The notes: generated by a model from the sequence alone, not told the origin. DNA of 64,000 nucleotides from Methylobacterium sp. DB0501 (GCF_011043735.1 NZ_JAAKGV010000009.1:124001-188000), one strand, 5' to 3'. Shown: positions 29,318 through 37,075, counted from the stretch's first letter. Made by a program: numbers and translations.

Positions 29318-29602
29318 TCAGCAGTCGTTGGCCTGCTGCGCGGCGGTCTTCTCGCCCTTCGACTGCCGGCTGACATCGGCCGGCGAGGTCGCGGTCTGCG
29401 AGCCGACATTCTGCATCGCACCGACCGTGCCGGGCGATTCGGCCTTCGCGCCCGGGCTGACCGAGGCGGTGGCGGGCGGGTCGACGGTCGAGCTCTTGTC
29501 CATCTTCTGCGCGGTCTGGCCCGGCGCGCAGGGGCCGGCGGCAGCGCCGAGAGTGCCGGCCAGCAGGAACAATCCGGCACCGATCGCGGTGAGGCGGGTC
29601 AT
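29318..29602 (-). CDS. Small exported protein (YjbE-like composition)
   Basis: 94 residues from ATG 29602 with GGAGG upstream. Signal peptide MTRLTAIGAGLFLLAGTLGA, then a mature part with two cysteines (PCAPGQ and terminal NDC) and a Ser/Thr/Ala-rich middle containing ESPGTVGAMQNVGSQTATSP. Several similar exported proteins are known in Methylobacterium. The preceding GGAAC-N16-GGTT promoter suggests control by the EcfG stress sigma factor. Function unknown. Confidence 0.7.
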   Translation of the reverse strand: MTRLTAIGAGLFLLAGTLGAAAGPCAPGQTAQKMDKSSTVDPPATASVSPGAKAESPGTVGAMQNVGSQTATSPADVSRQSKGEKTAAQQANDC

Positions 29603-29636
29603 GGTGGTTTCCTCCGCAGGTTGTCGTCCCGGCCTC

Positions 29637-29661
29637 AACCACGCCTGCTGGGTCGGGTTCC
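29637..29661 (-). promoter_or_regulatory. EcfG-like promoter of the small exported protein
   Basis: Minus strand GGAAC (29661-29657), 16-bp spacer, GGTT (29640-29637), with the -10 part 35 bp before the start codon. It differs from consensus only in the first base of the -10. Confidence 0.55.
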
Positions 29662-29778
29662 TTGCCCTTTGGACTGCGGCGGGCGGACACAACCTTCGCG
29701 AACATGCGGATGCGAAAGGCATTCGCGCGGTGCAGCGCTGCCATTTGTTTCAATCGCGGACGAAACCGAAAATCGCGC

Positions 29779-29806
29779 TTGCGTTTTGTGCGCTGCACGC
29801 TATCTT
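29779..29806 (+). promoter_or_regulatory. Promoter of the intergenic small RNA
   Basis: TTGCGT (29779-29784), 16-bp spacer, TATCTT (29801-29806). It places a transcription start near 29812-29814, exactly at the first base of the first RNA hairpin. Confidence 0.55.
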
Positions 29807-29811
29807 GTGCA

Positions 29812-29905
29812 TCGCAGGGTCGCGATGGCGTCGCGGTCCTGCTGCCCTCTTTGGGCGTTTCCTCCCTAGACTTCGGGCCGCTCGCAAGAGCGGCCTTTTT
29901 TCTTT
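29812..29905 (+). ncRNA. Intergenic small RNA, mmgR (alpha-r8)-like
   Basis: About 93 nt in a 477-bp region without any gene on this strand. Three hairpins can be drawn. (1) 29814-29842, GCAGG-GT-CGCGA, loop TGGCG, TCGCG-GT-CCTGC. (2) 29844-29856, GCCC-TCTTT-GGGC. (3) The terminator at 29876-29905. Between 2 and 3 lies unpaired GTTTCCTCCCTAGACTTC, whose CCTCCC can pair with ribosome-binding sites. Architecture and this motif agree with what I recall of the alphaproteobacterial mmgR/suhB-motif sRNAs, which in Sinorhizobium affect phasin levels and PHB. The sRNA call is strong; the family name is less certain. A phasin gene lies at 38190. Confidence 0.72.
29876..29905 (+). terminator. Strong rho-independent terminator of the small RNA
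   Basis: GGCCGCTC, loop GCAA, GAGCGGCC, then TTTTTTCTTT. The T run is on the plus strand only, so it cannot serve the minus-strand genes on either side. 29906-30079 holds nothing further that I can support. Confidence 0.92.
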
Positions 29906-30079
29906 GGCGGCCCCGTCGCCGGGAACGAAGATCCCGACTTGCGACAGAAGGTCGGACGATCCGGGGCCGGACGATGCGAAGGACGCGGCGGACCGCCCGC
30001 GGCCGTCTCCGGAACGCGAAAGGGGCCGCGCCCGGCGCAGCCCCCGATGACGGTCCGGCGATCGCGGTCCGGAGCGTGG

Positions 30080-30379
30080 TCAGATCGGCAACGTGTCGCC
30101 GGGCCGCGACTGGGCGTAGAGGCTCGCCCCCGCATCGGCCCCGACCACCCGCACCAGGGCGGCCTGGTCGCAGGTGCCGGCGATGCGCAGCCCGAGGCGG
30201 TGCAGGTGATCCTTGTCGGTGCAGTAGGCTGCGAGGCGGGCGCGCCCGGTCTCCGGCATGCGCGAGACGAGAGCGTCCACGTCGTCCTCGCTGGCGCGAT
30301 GCAGGACCGCCAGCAACTCGAGCGGGATCGGGTAGCGCGCGAACGCCGTGGGCAGCGGGCGGGTCTGATGCTGCGGCAT
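30080..30379 (-). CDS. Small protein of unknown function
   Basis: 99 residues. GAGGTGATCC just before the ATG is a good ribosome site. The sequence is soluble and helical (PIPLELLAVLHRASEDDVDA, then RMPETGRARLAAYCTDKDHL) with two cysteines and no signal peptide or known motif. No family recognised. Confidence 0.55.
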   Translation of the reverse strand: MPQHQTRPLPTAFARYPIPLELLAVLHRASEDDVDALVSRMPETGRARLAAYCTDKDHLHRLGLRIAGTCDQAALVRVVGADAGASLYAQSRPGDTLPI

Positions 30380-30582
30380 GGATCACCTCGGTGCGGTCAG
30401 GGTTGTCGGATCTTCCGCCCGATATGGTTAGCGATCGGTTAAGGGCGCCCGCCGGCCCCGTCCCGGCCACTGCCGAAGAGGAAGAGGCTGCCTTCCCTGG
30501 CGCCCTCCGTCGCCGATCTATCATATCCTTTTTGGCCCGCGCTCGGTCATTTGCGAATACGCGACGGCATCGATGCATGCCA

Positions 30583-30601
30583 CCATACGCATATCGTATG
30601 G
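30583..30601. promoter_or_regulatory. Inverted repeat CCATACG-N5-CGTATGG, candidate operator
   Basis: Seven-base perfect arms around CATAT in a 290-bp low-GC intergenic region, 68 bp upstream of the start at 30669. The surrounding DNA (30520-30660) is the only AT-rich part of this locus and probably holds the promoter. Confidence 0.4.
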
Positions 30602-30668
30602 CACAACCTTTCCGAGTCGAGATTGTAATAGAGATGCCGTACACCGATGGCGGCCCGGGCGACGTGAG

Positions 30669-31286
30669 ATGAGCGAGCAGACCAGTGCGGAGACCGTCCC
30701 GGCCGACGTGGTCCGGTGCAGCCTCGACGGCTGCCTGAGCGCCCCCGCATTCCGGCGCTCGCCGAAGCTGGCCGCCTTCCTGACCTACATTGTCGAGGAG
30801 GAACTGGCCGGGCGCGGCGAGGGCATCAAGGCCTATACCATCGCCACCCAGGCCCTGCGCCGGTCGGACAGCTTCGATCCGAGCAACGATCCGAGCGTGA
30901 GGGTCGAGGCCGGCCGCCTCCGGCGCGTCCTCGACGAGGTCTTCACCGGCGAGGGCCGCCGCCTGCCGGTCCGCATCCTGGTGCCGGTCGGCGCCTACCG
31001 ACCGATCTTCGAGGTTCAACCCTCCGAGGAGGCGGGGCGGATCGAGGCGCCGGTTCCCGGCCCCGTCGGCGATCCCGTCCCCGCGTCCTCGCCCGGCATG
31101 GTGCCCGCCCCGGCTGTCGTCCCGGAACCCGCCCCCGCGCTGGCGTCGCTTCTGGCGAGGGGCGGCCCGGTGCCGGCGCTGTTCGAGACCCGCGGCCAGG
31201 CCGTACTGGCCCTGCTGCTCGCGCTGATCGCGTTCCTGCTCGCGGTCGAGATCATGCTCCAGATCTACGTGCTGGCCTACGTTTGA
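30669..31286 (+). CDS. Membrane-anchored protein with the N-terminal domain seen before TPR/adenylate-cyclase proteins
   Basis: 205 residues. Residues 15-115 carry a pattern I know from the N-terminus of many alphaproteobacterial TPR or cyclase-like proteins: FRRSPKLAAFLTYIVEEELA, GIKAYTIATQALRR, FDPSNDPSVRVEAGRLRRVL and VPVGAYRPIFE. Here it stands alone, followed by a Pro/Ala-rich linker and one C-terminal membrane segment (VLALLLALIAFLLAVEIMLQ). The domain has been thought to be winged-helix-like; its role is unknown. A protein that could bind DNA or a partner at the membrane is one reading. Confidence 0.65.
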   Translation: MSEQTSAETVPADVVRCSLDGCLSAPAFRRSPKLAAFLTYIVEEELAGRGEGIKAYTIATQALRRSDSFDPSNDPSVRVEAGRLRRVLDEVFTGEGRRLPVRILVPVGAYRPIFEVQPSEEAGRIEAPVPGPVGDPVPASSPGMVPAPAVVPEPAPALASLLARGGPVPALFETRGQAVLALLLALIAFLLAVEIMLQIYVLAYV

Positions 31287-31323
31287 ACCCCTCCCCGTCA
31301 TCCACGGCACGCGCACTTGCGGC

Positions 31324-31348
31324 GGAACCGGAAAGGATTTGCGCTGTT
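31324..31348 (+). promoter_or_regulatory. EcfG-like promoter of the glycine-zipper protein
   Basis: GGAAC (31324-31328), 16-bp spacer, TGTT (31345-31348), 37 bp before the ATG at 31385. It matches the sigma-EcfG pattern apart from the first -10 base. Confidence 0.55.
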
Positions 31349-31384
31349 CAATGACGTCGATGACGTGACGTACGGGAGTGTACC

Positions 31385-31609
31385 ATGCGCAAGATGATCG
31401 CCGGTGCCGTACTGGCCGCGGGTTTAGCCGGATTCGCCGGGGCAGCGGAAGCCAAGGGCTGCATCAAGGGCGCCGTGGTCGGCGGCATCGCCGGCCATGC
31501 CGTCGGCCACACCTTCGCGGGAGCCGCCGCGGGCTGCGCCCTCGGCCGCCACCAAGCCAACAAGCGCCAGCGCGACCGCGACGCGGCCGTGCAGCCCGCC
31601 ACCCGCTGA
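31385..31609 (+). CDS. Small exported glycine-zipper protein
   Basis: 74 residues. Signal peptide MRKMIAGAVLAAGLAGFAGA with cleavage near AEAKG. The mature part is a Gly/Ala-rich zipper (GAVVGGIAGHAVGHTFAGAA) flanked by two cysteines, with a basic tail (QANKRQRDRD). Such proteins occur in the periplasm or outer membrane of alphaproteobacteria and often respond to stress, consistent with the EcfG-like promoter upstream. Function unknown. Confidence 0.75.
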   Translation: MRKMIAGAVLAAGLAGFAGAAEAKGCIKGAVVGGIAGHAVGHTFAGAAAGCALGRHQANKRQRDRDAAVQPATR

Positions 31610-31822
31610 ACGGCCCGCTTGCTGCGCCGCAGCATCGCCCGTGCCAGTCGCGGGCCCGGTCCCTCAGGTCAAGCTTGGCCGTAACGGCGCCCGAATGCTC
31701 GGGGTCGCTTATGGCGAAGCTTGAACAGAGATTGCGTGAGCTCTGCGAGCGTCGCCGTTTTATCGCCACATCTCGCCGGCTTCTTGCGACCCACAGGCAG
31801 GGAAACCGGGGCGATACAAGAC

Positions 31823-32941
31823 ATGCGACGTCGAGCGGACGGACCGGCGCAGCGGGGCGGCCTGCGGATGGCGGGAGCCCGTGGGGACGTCCTCTCGGGG
31901 GACGTCCTCTCCTTCGGCGGCGGCGCCCGCGCCGCCCAGGGCGGCGTCCCGGTCCTGGCGCGGACGCTGCTCGCCGCCGGATGCCTGGCGGCGGGCCTCT
32001 CCGCCCTGCTGCACCAGTACGGCAGCGATCTCGTCACCGCCCGGCCGGCCGTCACCATGATCATGGCCGACCTTCTGGTGATGCCGCAGCCCAAGATCCA
32101 GACCCTGAAGCCGCAGGTCCCGCAAGCCCGCGACGCCGCCGTGATGGCTCCTCTCCGCGAGCCGGTGCACGACCTCGACACCGCGCTGGGCTCGGCGGGC
32201 GTCGACCGGGTCTCCTACGACGACCTCCTGGCCGCCAGCACCGGGGGCGACCCCAACGAGGTGCTCAGCTTCGGCCCGATGCGGATCCGCCGCCACCTGG
32301 TCCAGACCATCGTGCGCGCCGCCGCCACCGTACGGACCGATCCGGTGCTGCTGATGGCGGTGGCCGACAAGGAATCGAGCTTCCTGACCGAGGTCCAGGC
32401 GCGGACCTCCTCGGCGACCGGCCTGTACCAGTTCATCGAGCGGACCTGGCTCCAGGTGATGCGGGAATTCGGCGCCCAGCACGGCTATGCCCGCGAGGCC
32501 GGGCTGATCGGCGACGACAACGGCGTCGCCGACGCCGCCGAGCGCGCCCGCATCCTCGACCTGCGCCGCGATCCCTCCCTCTCCGCCGTCATGGCCGGCG
32601 AGATGCTGAAGCGCGATTCGGCCCGCATCGCCGCCCGGATCGGCCGCGAGCTCACCCTCGGCGAGACCTACCTCGCCCACTTCCTCGGGCCGGACGACGC
32701 CGAGCGCTTCATGGCCAAGGTGGTGGAGGAGCCGAAGGCCGAGGCCGCCGCCCTGCTGCCGAAGCCCGCCAAGGCGAATCGCCCGATCTTCTACGAGCGC
32801 GTCGGCCGCCGGAAGGCCCGCAGCCTCACGGTGGCGCAGGTCCACGACAAGTTCGAGGCGATGATGAGCACCCGCGGTGCCCGCTACCGCGACGTCGGCG
32901 CCCTGATGGGCGTGATGGCCTACGCCGCCGACACGCCCTGA
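31823..32941 (+). CDS. Lytic transglycosylase-like protein (SLT domain)
   Basis: 372 residues from ATG 31823; ATG 31868 is an alternative. One N-terminal membrane segment (LARTLLAAGCLAAGLSALL) would anchor it facing the periplasm. From about residue 160 an SLT fold is seen: catalytic Glu184 in VADKESSFLTEV, then SSATGLYQFIERTWLQVMRE and a later LGETYLAHFLG. It should cleave the MurNAc-GlcNAc bond of peptidoglycan with formation of 1,6-anhydroMurNAc. The C-terminal 80 residues are basic and of unknown role. Confidence 0.85.
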   Translation: MRRRADGPAQRGGLRMAGARGDVLSGDVLSFGGGARAAQGGVPVLARTLLAAGCLAAGLSALLHQYGSDLVTARPAVTMIMADLLVMPQPKIQTLKPQVPQARDAAVMAPLREPVHDLDTALGSAGVDRVSYDDLLAASTGGDPNEVLSFGPMRIRRHLVQTIVRAAATVRTDPVLLMAVADKESSFLTEVQARTSSATGLYQFIERTWLQVMREFGAQHGYAREAGLIGDDNGVADAAERARILDLRRDPSLSAVMAGEMLKRDSARIAARIGRELTLGETYLAHFLGPDDAERFMAKVVEEPKAEAAALLPKPAKANRPIFYERVGRRKARSLTVAQVHDKFEAMMSTRGARYRDVGALMGVMAYAADTP

Positions 32942-33093
32942 CCGGATCCCCGCGGCGAGCAACGGACCGCTGGTCGACCGGCGCGAAAAGTCGTGGTGCC
33001 GAAAAGGTTTGCCGCTCCGGCTCCTGTTACGGAAACCACGCGGCTCCTCGTGGCTTATTCTCCTGACGACGGACACACGATCAGGAGGTGACG

Positions 33094-33726
33094 ATGGGCG
33101 TGGCAGGCGCCGGACACCGGACCGGCGGTACGCAACTCACCCCGACCCTCTCCCTCGACGCCCTCGGGGCCGGCCTCGCCGCGGCCTATGACGGCCTGAT
33201 GCTCGATGCGGTGCCGGAGAGACTGGGCGCCCTCCTGCGCGCGCTGGAGGCACGGGAGGCACGGGAGGCGCTCGGCGACGGTGCCCCGGTCCCGGAGGCG
33301 CCGCGGCACGACGGCGCGGGCGGCCCCGCACCCGGGAGCGCCCCCGGCCGGCTCGCCCTGCTCGTCGGCGACGTGCCCGGCGCCGGCGAGGCCGCCGCCC
33401 TGCTGGCCCGGGCCGGGCTGGAGGCGATCCGCTGCGACGACCCGGACGAGGGCCTCGAGACCTTGCGCCTGCGCGCCGACGAGGTCGCCCTGGTCCTGAT
33501 CGGCCTGCCGACCGAGCGGGACGGCCGCCTCGACGGGGCGGCCCTCGCCCGGGCGGTCGCGACCTTGTGGCCGACCATCCACCTCGTGGTGGTGCAGCCG
33601 CCCCGCCCGGAGGCCCGCGTGCCGGATGCCCGCCTGCCGCCGCAGGCGGTGCCGCTCGACCGGGCGCCCGACCTGCTGGCTCTTGCCGAGCATGCCGCGC
33701 GCAACCCCCGTCCCCCCGTGGCGTGA
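33094..33726 (+). CDS. NepR-like anti-sigma domain fused to a degenerate receiver domain
   Basis: 210 residues; AGGAGG 5 bp before ATG 33094. Residues 20-62 (LDALGAGLAAAYDGLMLDAV, then PERLGALLRALEAREA) follow the NepR pattern G..L...YD....VP.RL..LL..L. After a Pro/Ala linker, residues 87-205 run like a receiver domain (RLALLVGDVPGAGEAAALLA, later VALVLIGLPTERDG), but the acidic pocket and phospho-Asp are missing (LIGLP where LxDxxMP is expected). NepR binds and inhibits sigma-EcfG and is released by phosphorylated PhyR. This fusion may modulate that switch. Neighbouring genes have EcfG-like promoters. The NepR assignment rests on pattern only. Confidence 0.6.
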   Translation: MGVAGAGHRTGGTQLTPTLSLDALGAGLAAAYDGLMLDAVPERLGALLRALEAREAREALGDGAPVPEAPRHDGAGGPAPGSAPGRLALLVGDVPGAGEAAALLARAGLEAIRCDDPDEGLETLRLRADEVALVLIGLPTERDGRLDGAALARAVATLWPTIHLVVVQPPRPEARVPDARLPPQAVPLDRAPDLLALAEHAARNPRPPVA

Positions 33727-33814
33727 GCGCCGGTGCGGACCGGACCGGGTCTTCCCCAATAAGACGATGCCTGCCACGATTTGATCGGTGCGGCGTTCCT
33801 GCCTTATTCTCCCG

Positions 33815-33840
33815 GGAACAGCCGCGCCGGCGAGGGCGTC
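33815..33840 (+). promoter_or_regulatory. EcfG-like promoter upstream of a small coiled-coil protein
   Basis: GGAAC (33815-33819), 17-bp spacer, CGTC (33837-33840), 87 bp before the ATG at 33927. One -10 base differs from CGTT. Confidence 0.4.
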
Positions 33841-33926
33841 GCCCGGTGCCCGGCGCGGCACTCGGGGGACCGGAGGCCGGAGGGACCGGCCGGCACGGAA
33901 CGAACAATCGGATCGGGGGATCTGCC

Positions 33927-34175
33927 ATGAAGACGAACGACCGCGAGACCAGCTACCGGGACGAGTATGCCGCGACGGCGGGGCAGCAGGCGGCCTTCTT
34001 CCGCGAGCAGGCGGAACGCCACCGCCAGCAGGCCGAGCAGGCCCGGTTCTTCGCCGAATTGAGCCCCGGCGAGGAGGGGCACGAGCAGAGCCGGCGGGCC
34101 GAGCGGCTGGAGACCCTGGGGCGCCACGGCGACACCATGGCGGCGGCCTTCGAGGCCCGCGCCCGCCGCACCTGA
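33927..34175 (+). CDS. Small charged coiled-coil protein
   Basis: 82 residues; GGGGGA stands before ATG 33927. The sequence is very rich in Glu, Arg, Gln and Ala (QAAFFREQAERHRQQAEQAR, then EQSRRAERLETLGRHGDTMA) and should form one or two long amphipathic helices. No signal peptide or motif. An EcfG-like promoter lies upstream and the NepR-like gene precedes it, so a stress-related role is possible. Function unknown. Confidence 0.6.
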   Translation: MKTNDRETSYRDEYAATAGQQAAFFREQAERHRQQAEQARFFAELSPGEEGHEQSRRAERLETLGRHGDTMAAAFEARARRT

Positions 34176-34246
34176 CCGCCGCCCTCCCCGACGATTCACC
34201 TTCGTGATGCCGCCGCGGCCGTCGGCCGCGGCGAGCCGGAACGCTC

Positions 34247-35227
34247 GTGCCGATCCTCTCCGTCGACCACGTCACCACCTACCGCTACCGGCAGCCCGTC
34301 GGCTTCGGCGAGCACCGGATCCTGTTCCGGCCCCGGGACAGCTGGGACCAGCGCCTGATCGCCGCATCCCTGGCGATCACGCCGGAGCCGCACAGCCTGC
34401 ACTGGATCCACGACGTGTTCGGCAACTGCGTCGCGGTGGCCCGCTTCCGCGGCCGCGCCGACGAGCTGCGCTTCGCCTGCCGCATCACCCTGGAGCACAC
34501 GCCCGATCCGCCGCTCGCCTTCGCGCTGGCGCCGCGCGCCGTCCGTTACCCCTTCGCCTACGATGCCGAGGAGATGCCGGACCTCGCACCCTGCATCGAG
34601 CGCCGGAGCCCGGACGGCGCCCGGGGGGCGGAGGCCAGGAAGGCGGACGCGAGGACGGCGGAGGCCAGGGCGGTCGAAGCGTGGGCGCGGAGCTTCCTCG
34701 ACCCCGACGGCACCGCCGACACCCGCACCCTGCTCGCGGCGATGACGGCGGCCGTGCGGCGCGACTTCATCTACGCCGCCCGGATCGAGCGGGGCGTGCA
34801 GGAGCCGGCCGAGACCCTGCGGCTGCGCCGGGGCACCTGCCGCGACTTCGCCCTCCTGATGATCGAGGCGGTCCGCGCCCTCGGCCTCGCCGCCCGCTTC
34901 GTCTCGGGCTACATCTACGTGCCGGAGCGCGACGGCGTCGCGCTCCATGTCGGCGGCGGCTCGACCCATGCCTGGGTCCAGGCCTACCTGCCGGGCGCCG
35001 GCTGGGTGGAGTTCGACCCGACCAACGGCATCGTCGGCAACCGCGACCTGGTCCGCGTCGCCGTCGCCCGCCATCCCGGCCAGGCGGTGCCGCTCCACGG
35101 CAGCTGGATCGGACGGCCGGAGGATTTCCTCGACATGTCCGTCGTCGTCCGGGTGACCGAGACGCCGGTCTCCGACGATCGGCCGCCCGTCCTGTCCGAG
35201 ATCCCGAAGCACGTGGCCGCGGATTAG
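34247..35227 (+). CDS. Transglutaminase-like protein, complete catalytic triad
   Basis: 326 residues, GTG start. The N-terminal beta-rich domain (SVDHVTTYRYRQPVGFGEHR) is typical for the bacterial transglutaminase family that begins with this module. The papain-like core keeps Cys198 in RRGTCRDFALLM, His241 in STHAWVQAYLPG and Asp257 in EFDPTNG. Such enzymes are mostly cysteine proteases or amidases. There is no signal peptide, so it is probably cytoplasmic. The similar gene at 35369 follows in the same direction, 141 bp on, and may be co-transcribed. Confidence 0.88.
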   Translation: MPILSVDHVTTYRYRQPVGFGEHRILFRPRDSWDQRLIAASLAITPEPHSLHWIHDVFGNCVAVARFRGRADELRFACRITLEHTPDPPLAFALAPRAVRYPFAYDAEEMPDLAPCIERRSPDGARGAEARKADARTAEARAVEAWARSFLDPDGTADTRTLLAAMTAAVRRDFIYAARIERGVQEPAETLRLRRGTCRDFALLMIEAVRALGLAARFVSGYIYVPERDGVALHVGGGSTHAWVQAYLPGAGWVEFDPTNGIVGNRDLVRVAVARHPGQAVPLHGSWIGRPEDFLDMSVVVRVTETPVSDDRPPVLSEIPKHVAAD

Positions 35228-35368
35228 CCGGGACGGCGCAACTTCCCTCAGGTCCTGCCGCTTCTTCGGGCAACGTGCTGCGACGCTGGGGCCTTACCCT
35301 GTGTCGGACCGACGGGCGCCCGCGCGTCGGCCGCACCGGGAAGCAGCAACACCGTGGAGGAGGCCCGC

Positions 35369-36175
35369 ATGAGGATCCGGACCGGGTACGCGATCACTTT
35401 CGATTCCCCGGCCCCGACGCCGATGCTGCTGATGCTCAGCGTCCACCCGTCCCGGCTCGGCGACTGCGTCACCTCCCCGGCCCTGCGCTTCGACCCGCCG
35501 ATCCCGTCGCGGGACTATGCCGACCGCTACGGCAATACCTGCACCCGCATCCTCGCGCCGGCGGGTCGGCTGACGATCTCGGCCGATTTCCTGATCGACG
35601 ACGACGGCCGGCCGGACGAGTTCGCCCCCGACGCGGTCCAGCATCCGGTCCAGGACCTGCCCGACGACGTGATGGTCTACCTGCTCGGCAGCCGCTACTG
35701 CGACACCGACAAGCTGTCGAACACCGCTTGGCAGCTCTTCGGTAGTACGCCGGAAGGCTGGGCGCGGGTGCAGACCATCGTCGACTACGTCCACAACCAC
35801 ATCCGCTTCGACTACCAGCGCGCCGACTCCACCCGCTCGGCCCTCGACGGTTTCAACCAGCGCGAGGGCGTCTGCCGCGACTTCGCCCATCTCGCCATCA
35901 CCTTCTGCCGCTGCATGAACATCCCGGCGCGCTACTGCACCGGCTATCTCGGCGATATCGGCGTCCCGGCGGTGCCCGACCCGATGGATTTCTCGGCCTG
36001 GTTCGAGGTCTACCTGAGCGGGCGCTGGTACACGTTCGACGCTCGCCACAACCGGCCGCGGATCGGCCGCATCCTGATGGCGCGGGGCCGCGACGCCACC
36101 GACGTCGCGATCTCGACCATCTTCGGCCCCTCGCTGCTGGCAGGCTTCCAGGTCCACACCGACGAGGTCGTCTGA
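35369..36175 (+). CDS. Transglutaminase-like protein lacking the usual catalytic histidine
   Basis: 268 residues; GGAGGAGG stands 6 bp before ATG 35369. The core has Cys169 in REGVCRDFAHLA and an Asp in RWYTFDARHN. Where the family has HAW, this protein reads DFSAWFEVYL, with Ser for His. I recall the same DFSAWFEVYL stretch in other alphaproteobacterial members, so this is a subfamily trait, not a chance mutation. It may use another base or be a non-enzymatic partner of the preceding protein. Function unknown. Confidence 0.82.
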   Translation: MRIRTGYAITFDSPAPTPMLLMLSVHPSRLGDCVTSPALRFDPPIPSRDYADRYGNTCTRILAPAGRLTISADFLIDDDGRPDEFAPDAVQHPVQDLPDDVMVYLLGSRYCDTDKLSNTAWQLFGSTPEGWARVQTIVDYVHNHIRFDYQRADSTRSALDGFNQREGVCRDFAHLAITFCRCMNIPARYCTGYLGDIGVPAVPDPMDFSAWFEVYLSGRWYTFDARHNRPRIGRILMARGRDATDVAISTIFGPSLLAGFQVHTDEVV

Positions 36176-36344
36176 GGGGGGTCCGATGCCGATCGTTCGG
36201 ATGCCGCCGGGTCGATCAACGGAATGTGAACCGTCCGGCCCGGCTCGGTACTCCAGCTTCGGATTAAGCGTCGCTTTAACCGGGAACCGCAGAGCCGTGA
36301 CAGCATTGTACAGCAAAGGTAACTGCTGAGGTAAGGCTCCGGCC

Positions 36345-37004
36345 ATGAAGATCTTCGCTACCGCCCTGGCGGGCGTTATGAGCATGTGCGTTCTTGCCTC
36401 GGCACCGGTCAAGGCAGCGCCCTACGACCCGTTCGACGCGAATCCGGGCGAGGATTACTACGCCGGTCAGCCCTACGGCGCGCCGAGCTACCGGACGCAG
36501 GGCTATTACGGCCAGTCCTACCAGGGCCAGTCGGCCGGCAGCACCGAGCAGGCCCAGGTCGCCCCGATCCCGCGGGAACTGGTGCCGTTCAACGGCGCCT
36601 ACGCACCCGGCACGATCGTGGTCTCGACCGCCGAGCGCCGCCTCTACCTGGTTCTGGGCGATGGCATGGCCCTGCGCTACGGCGTCGGCGTCGGCCGCCC
36701 GGGCTTCACCTGGTCGGGCACCAAGACGATCACGGCCAAGCGCGAATGGCCGTCCTGGACGCCCCCGAAGGAGATGCTGGCCCGACGCCCCGACCTGCCG
36801 CGCTACATGGCCGGCGGCATCGACAACCCGCTCGGCGCCCGCGCGATGTATATCGGCGGCACGCTCTACCGGATCCACGGGTCTAACGAGCCCGACACGA
36901 TCGGACAGGCGGTGTCCTCGGGCTGCATCCGCATGACCAACGACGACGTCACCGACCTGTATTCGCGGGTCAAGGTCGGCGCCAAGGTGGTGGTGCTGAA
37001 CTGA
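36345..37004 (+). CDS. Periplasmic L,D-transpeptidase (YkuD domain)
   Basis: 219 residues. Signal peptide MKIFATALAGVMSMCVLASA with cleavage near VKAAP, then a Tyr/Gly/Gln-rich linker of about 50 residues. The YkuD domain starts near residue 88 (GTIVVSTAERRLYLVLGDGM) and contains His178 in RIHGSNEPDTIG and catalytic Cys194 in VSSGCIRMTNDDV. It forms 3-3 peptidoglycan cross-links or joins outer-membrane proteins to peptidoglycan. The Rhizobiales are rich in such enzymes. A terminator follows 33 bp after the stop. Confidence 0.93.
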   Translation: MKIFATALAGVMSMCVLASAPVKAAPYDPFDANPGEDYYAGQPYGAPSYRTQGYYGQSYQGQSAGSTEQAQVAPIPRELVPFNGAYAPGTIVVSTAERRLYLVLGDGMALRYGVGVGRPGFTWSGTKTITAKREWPSWTPPKEMLARRPDLPRYMAGGIDNPLGARAMYIGGTLYRIHGSNEPDTIGQAVSSGCIRMTNDDVTDLYSRVKVGAKVVVLN

Positions 37005-37036
37005 AGGCCTCGGCGTCGCCGATCGGACACAAACAA

Positions 37037-37058
37037 AGGGCCGCCCTCGGGCGGCCCT
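37037..37058. terminator. Terminator between convergent genes
   Basis: AGGGCCGCC, loop CTCG, GGCGGCCCT: a nine-base perfect stem between the convergent L,D-transpeptidase and the small exported protein. T-rich DNA follows on both strands (TCTTCG on plus, TTGTTTG on minus), so it may serve both genes. Confidence 0.8.
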
Positions 37059-37075
37059 CTTCGTATGGCGGGAGC

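Noticed and set aside
29876..29905. Terminator assigned to the minus-strand gene at 30080
   Set aside because: The T run is on the plus strand only; on the minus strand the hairpin is followed by CGAAGTC.
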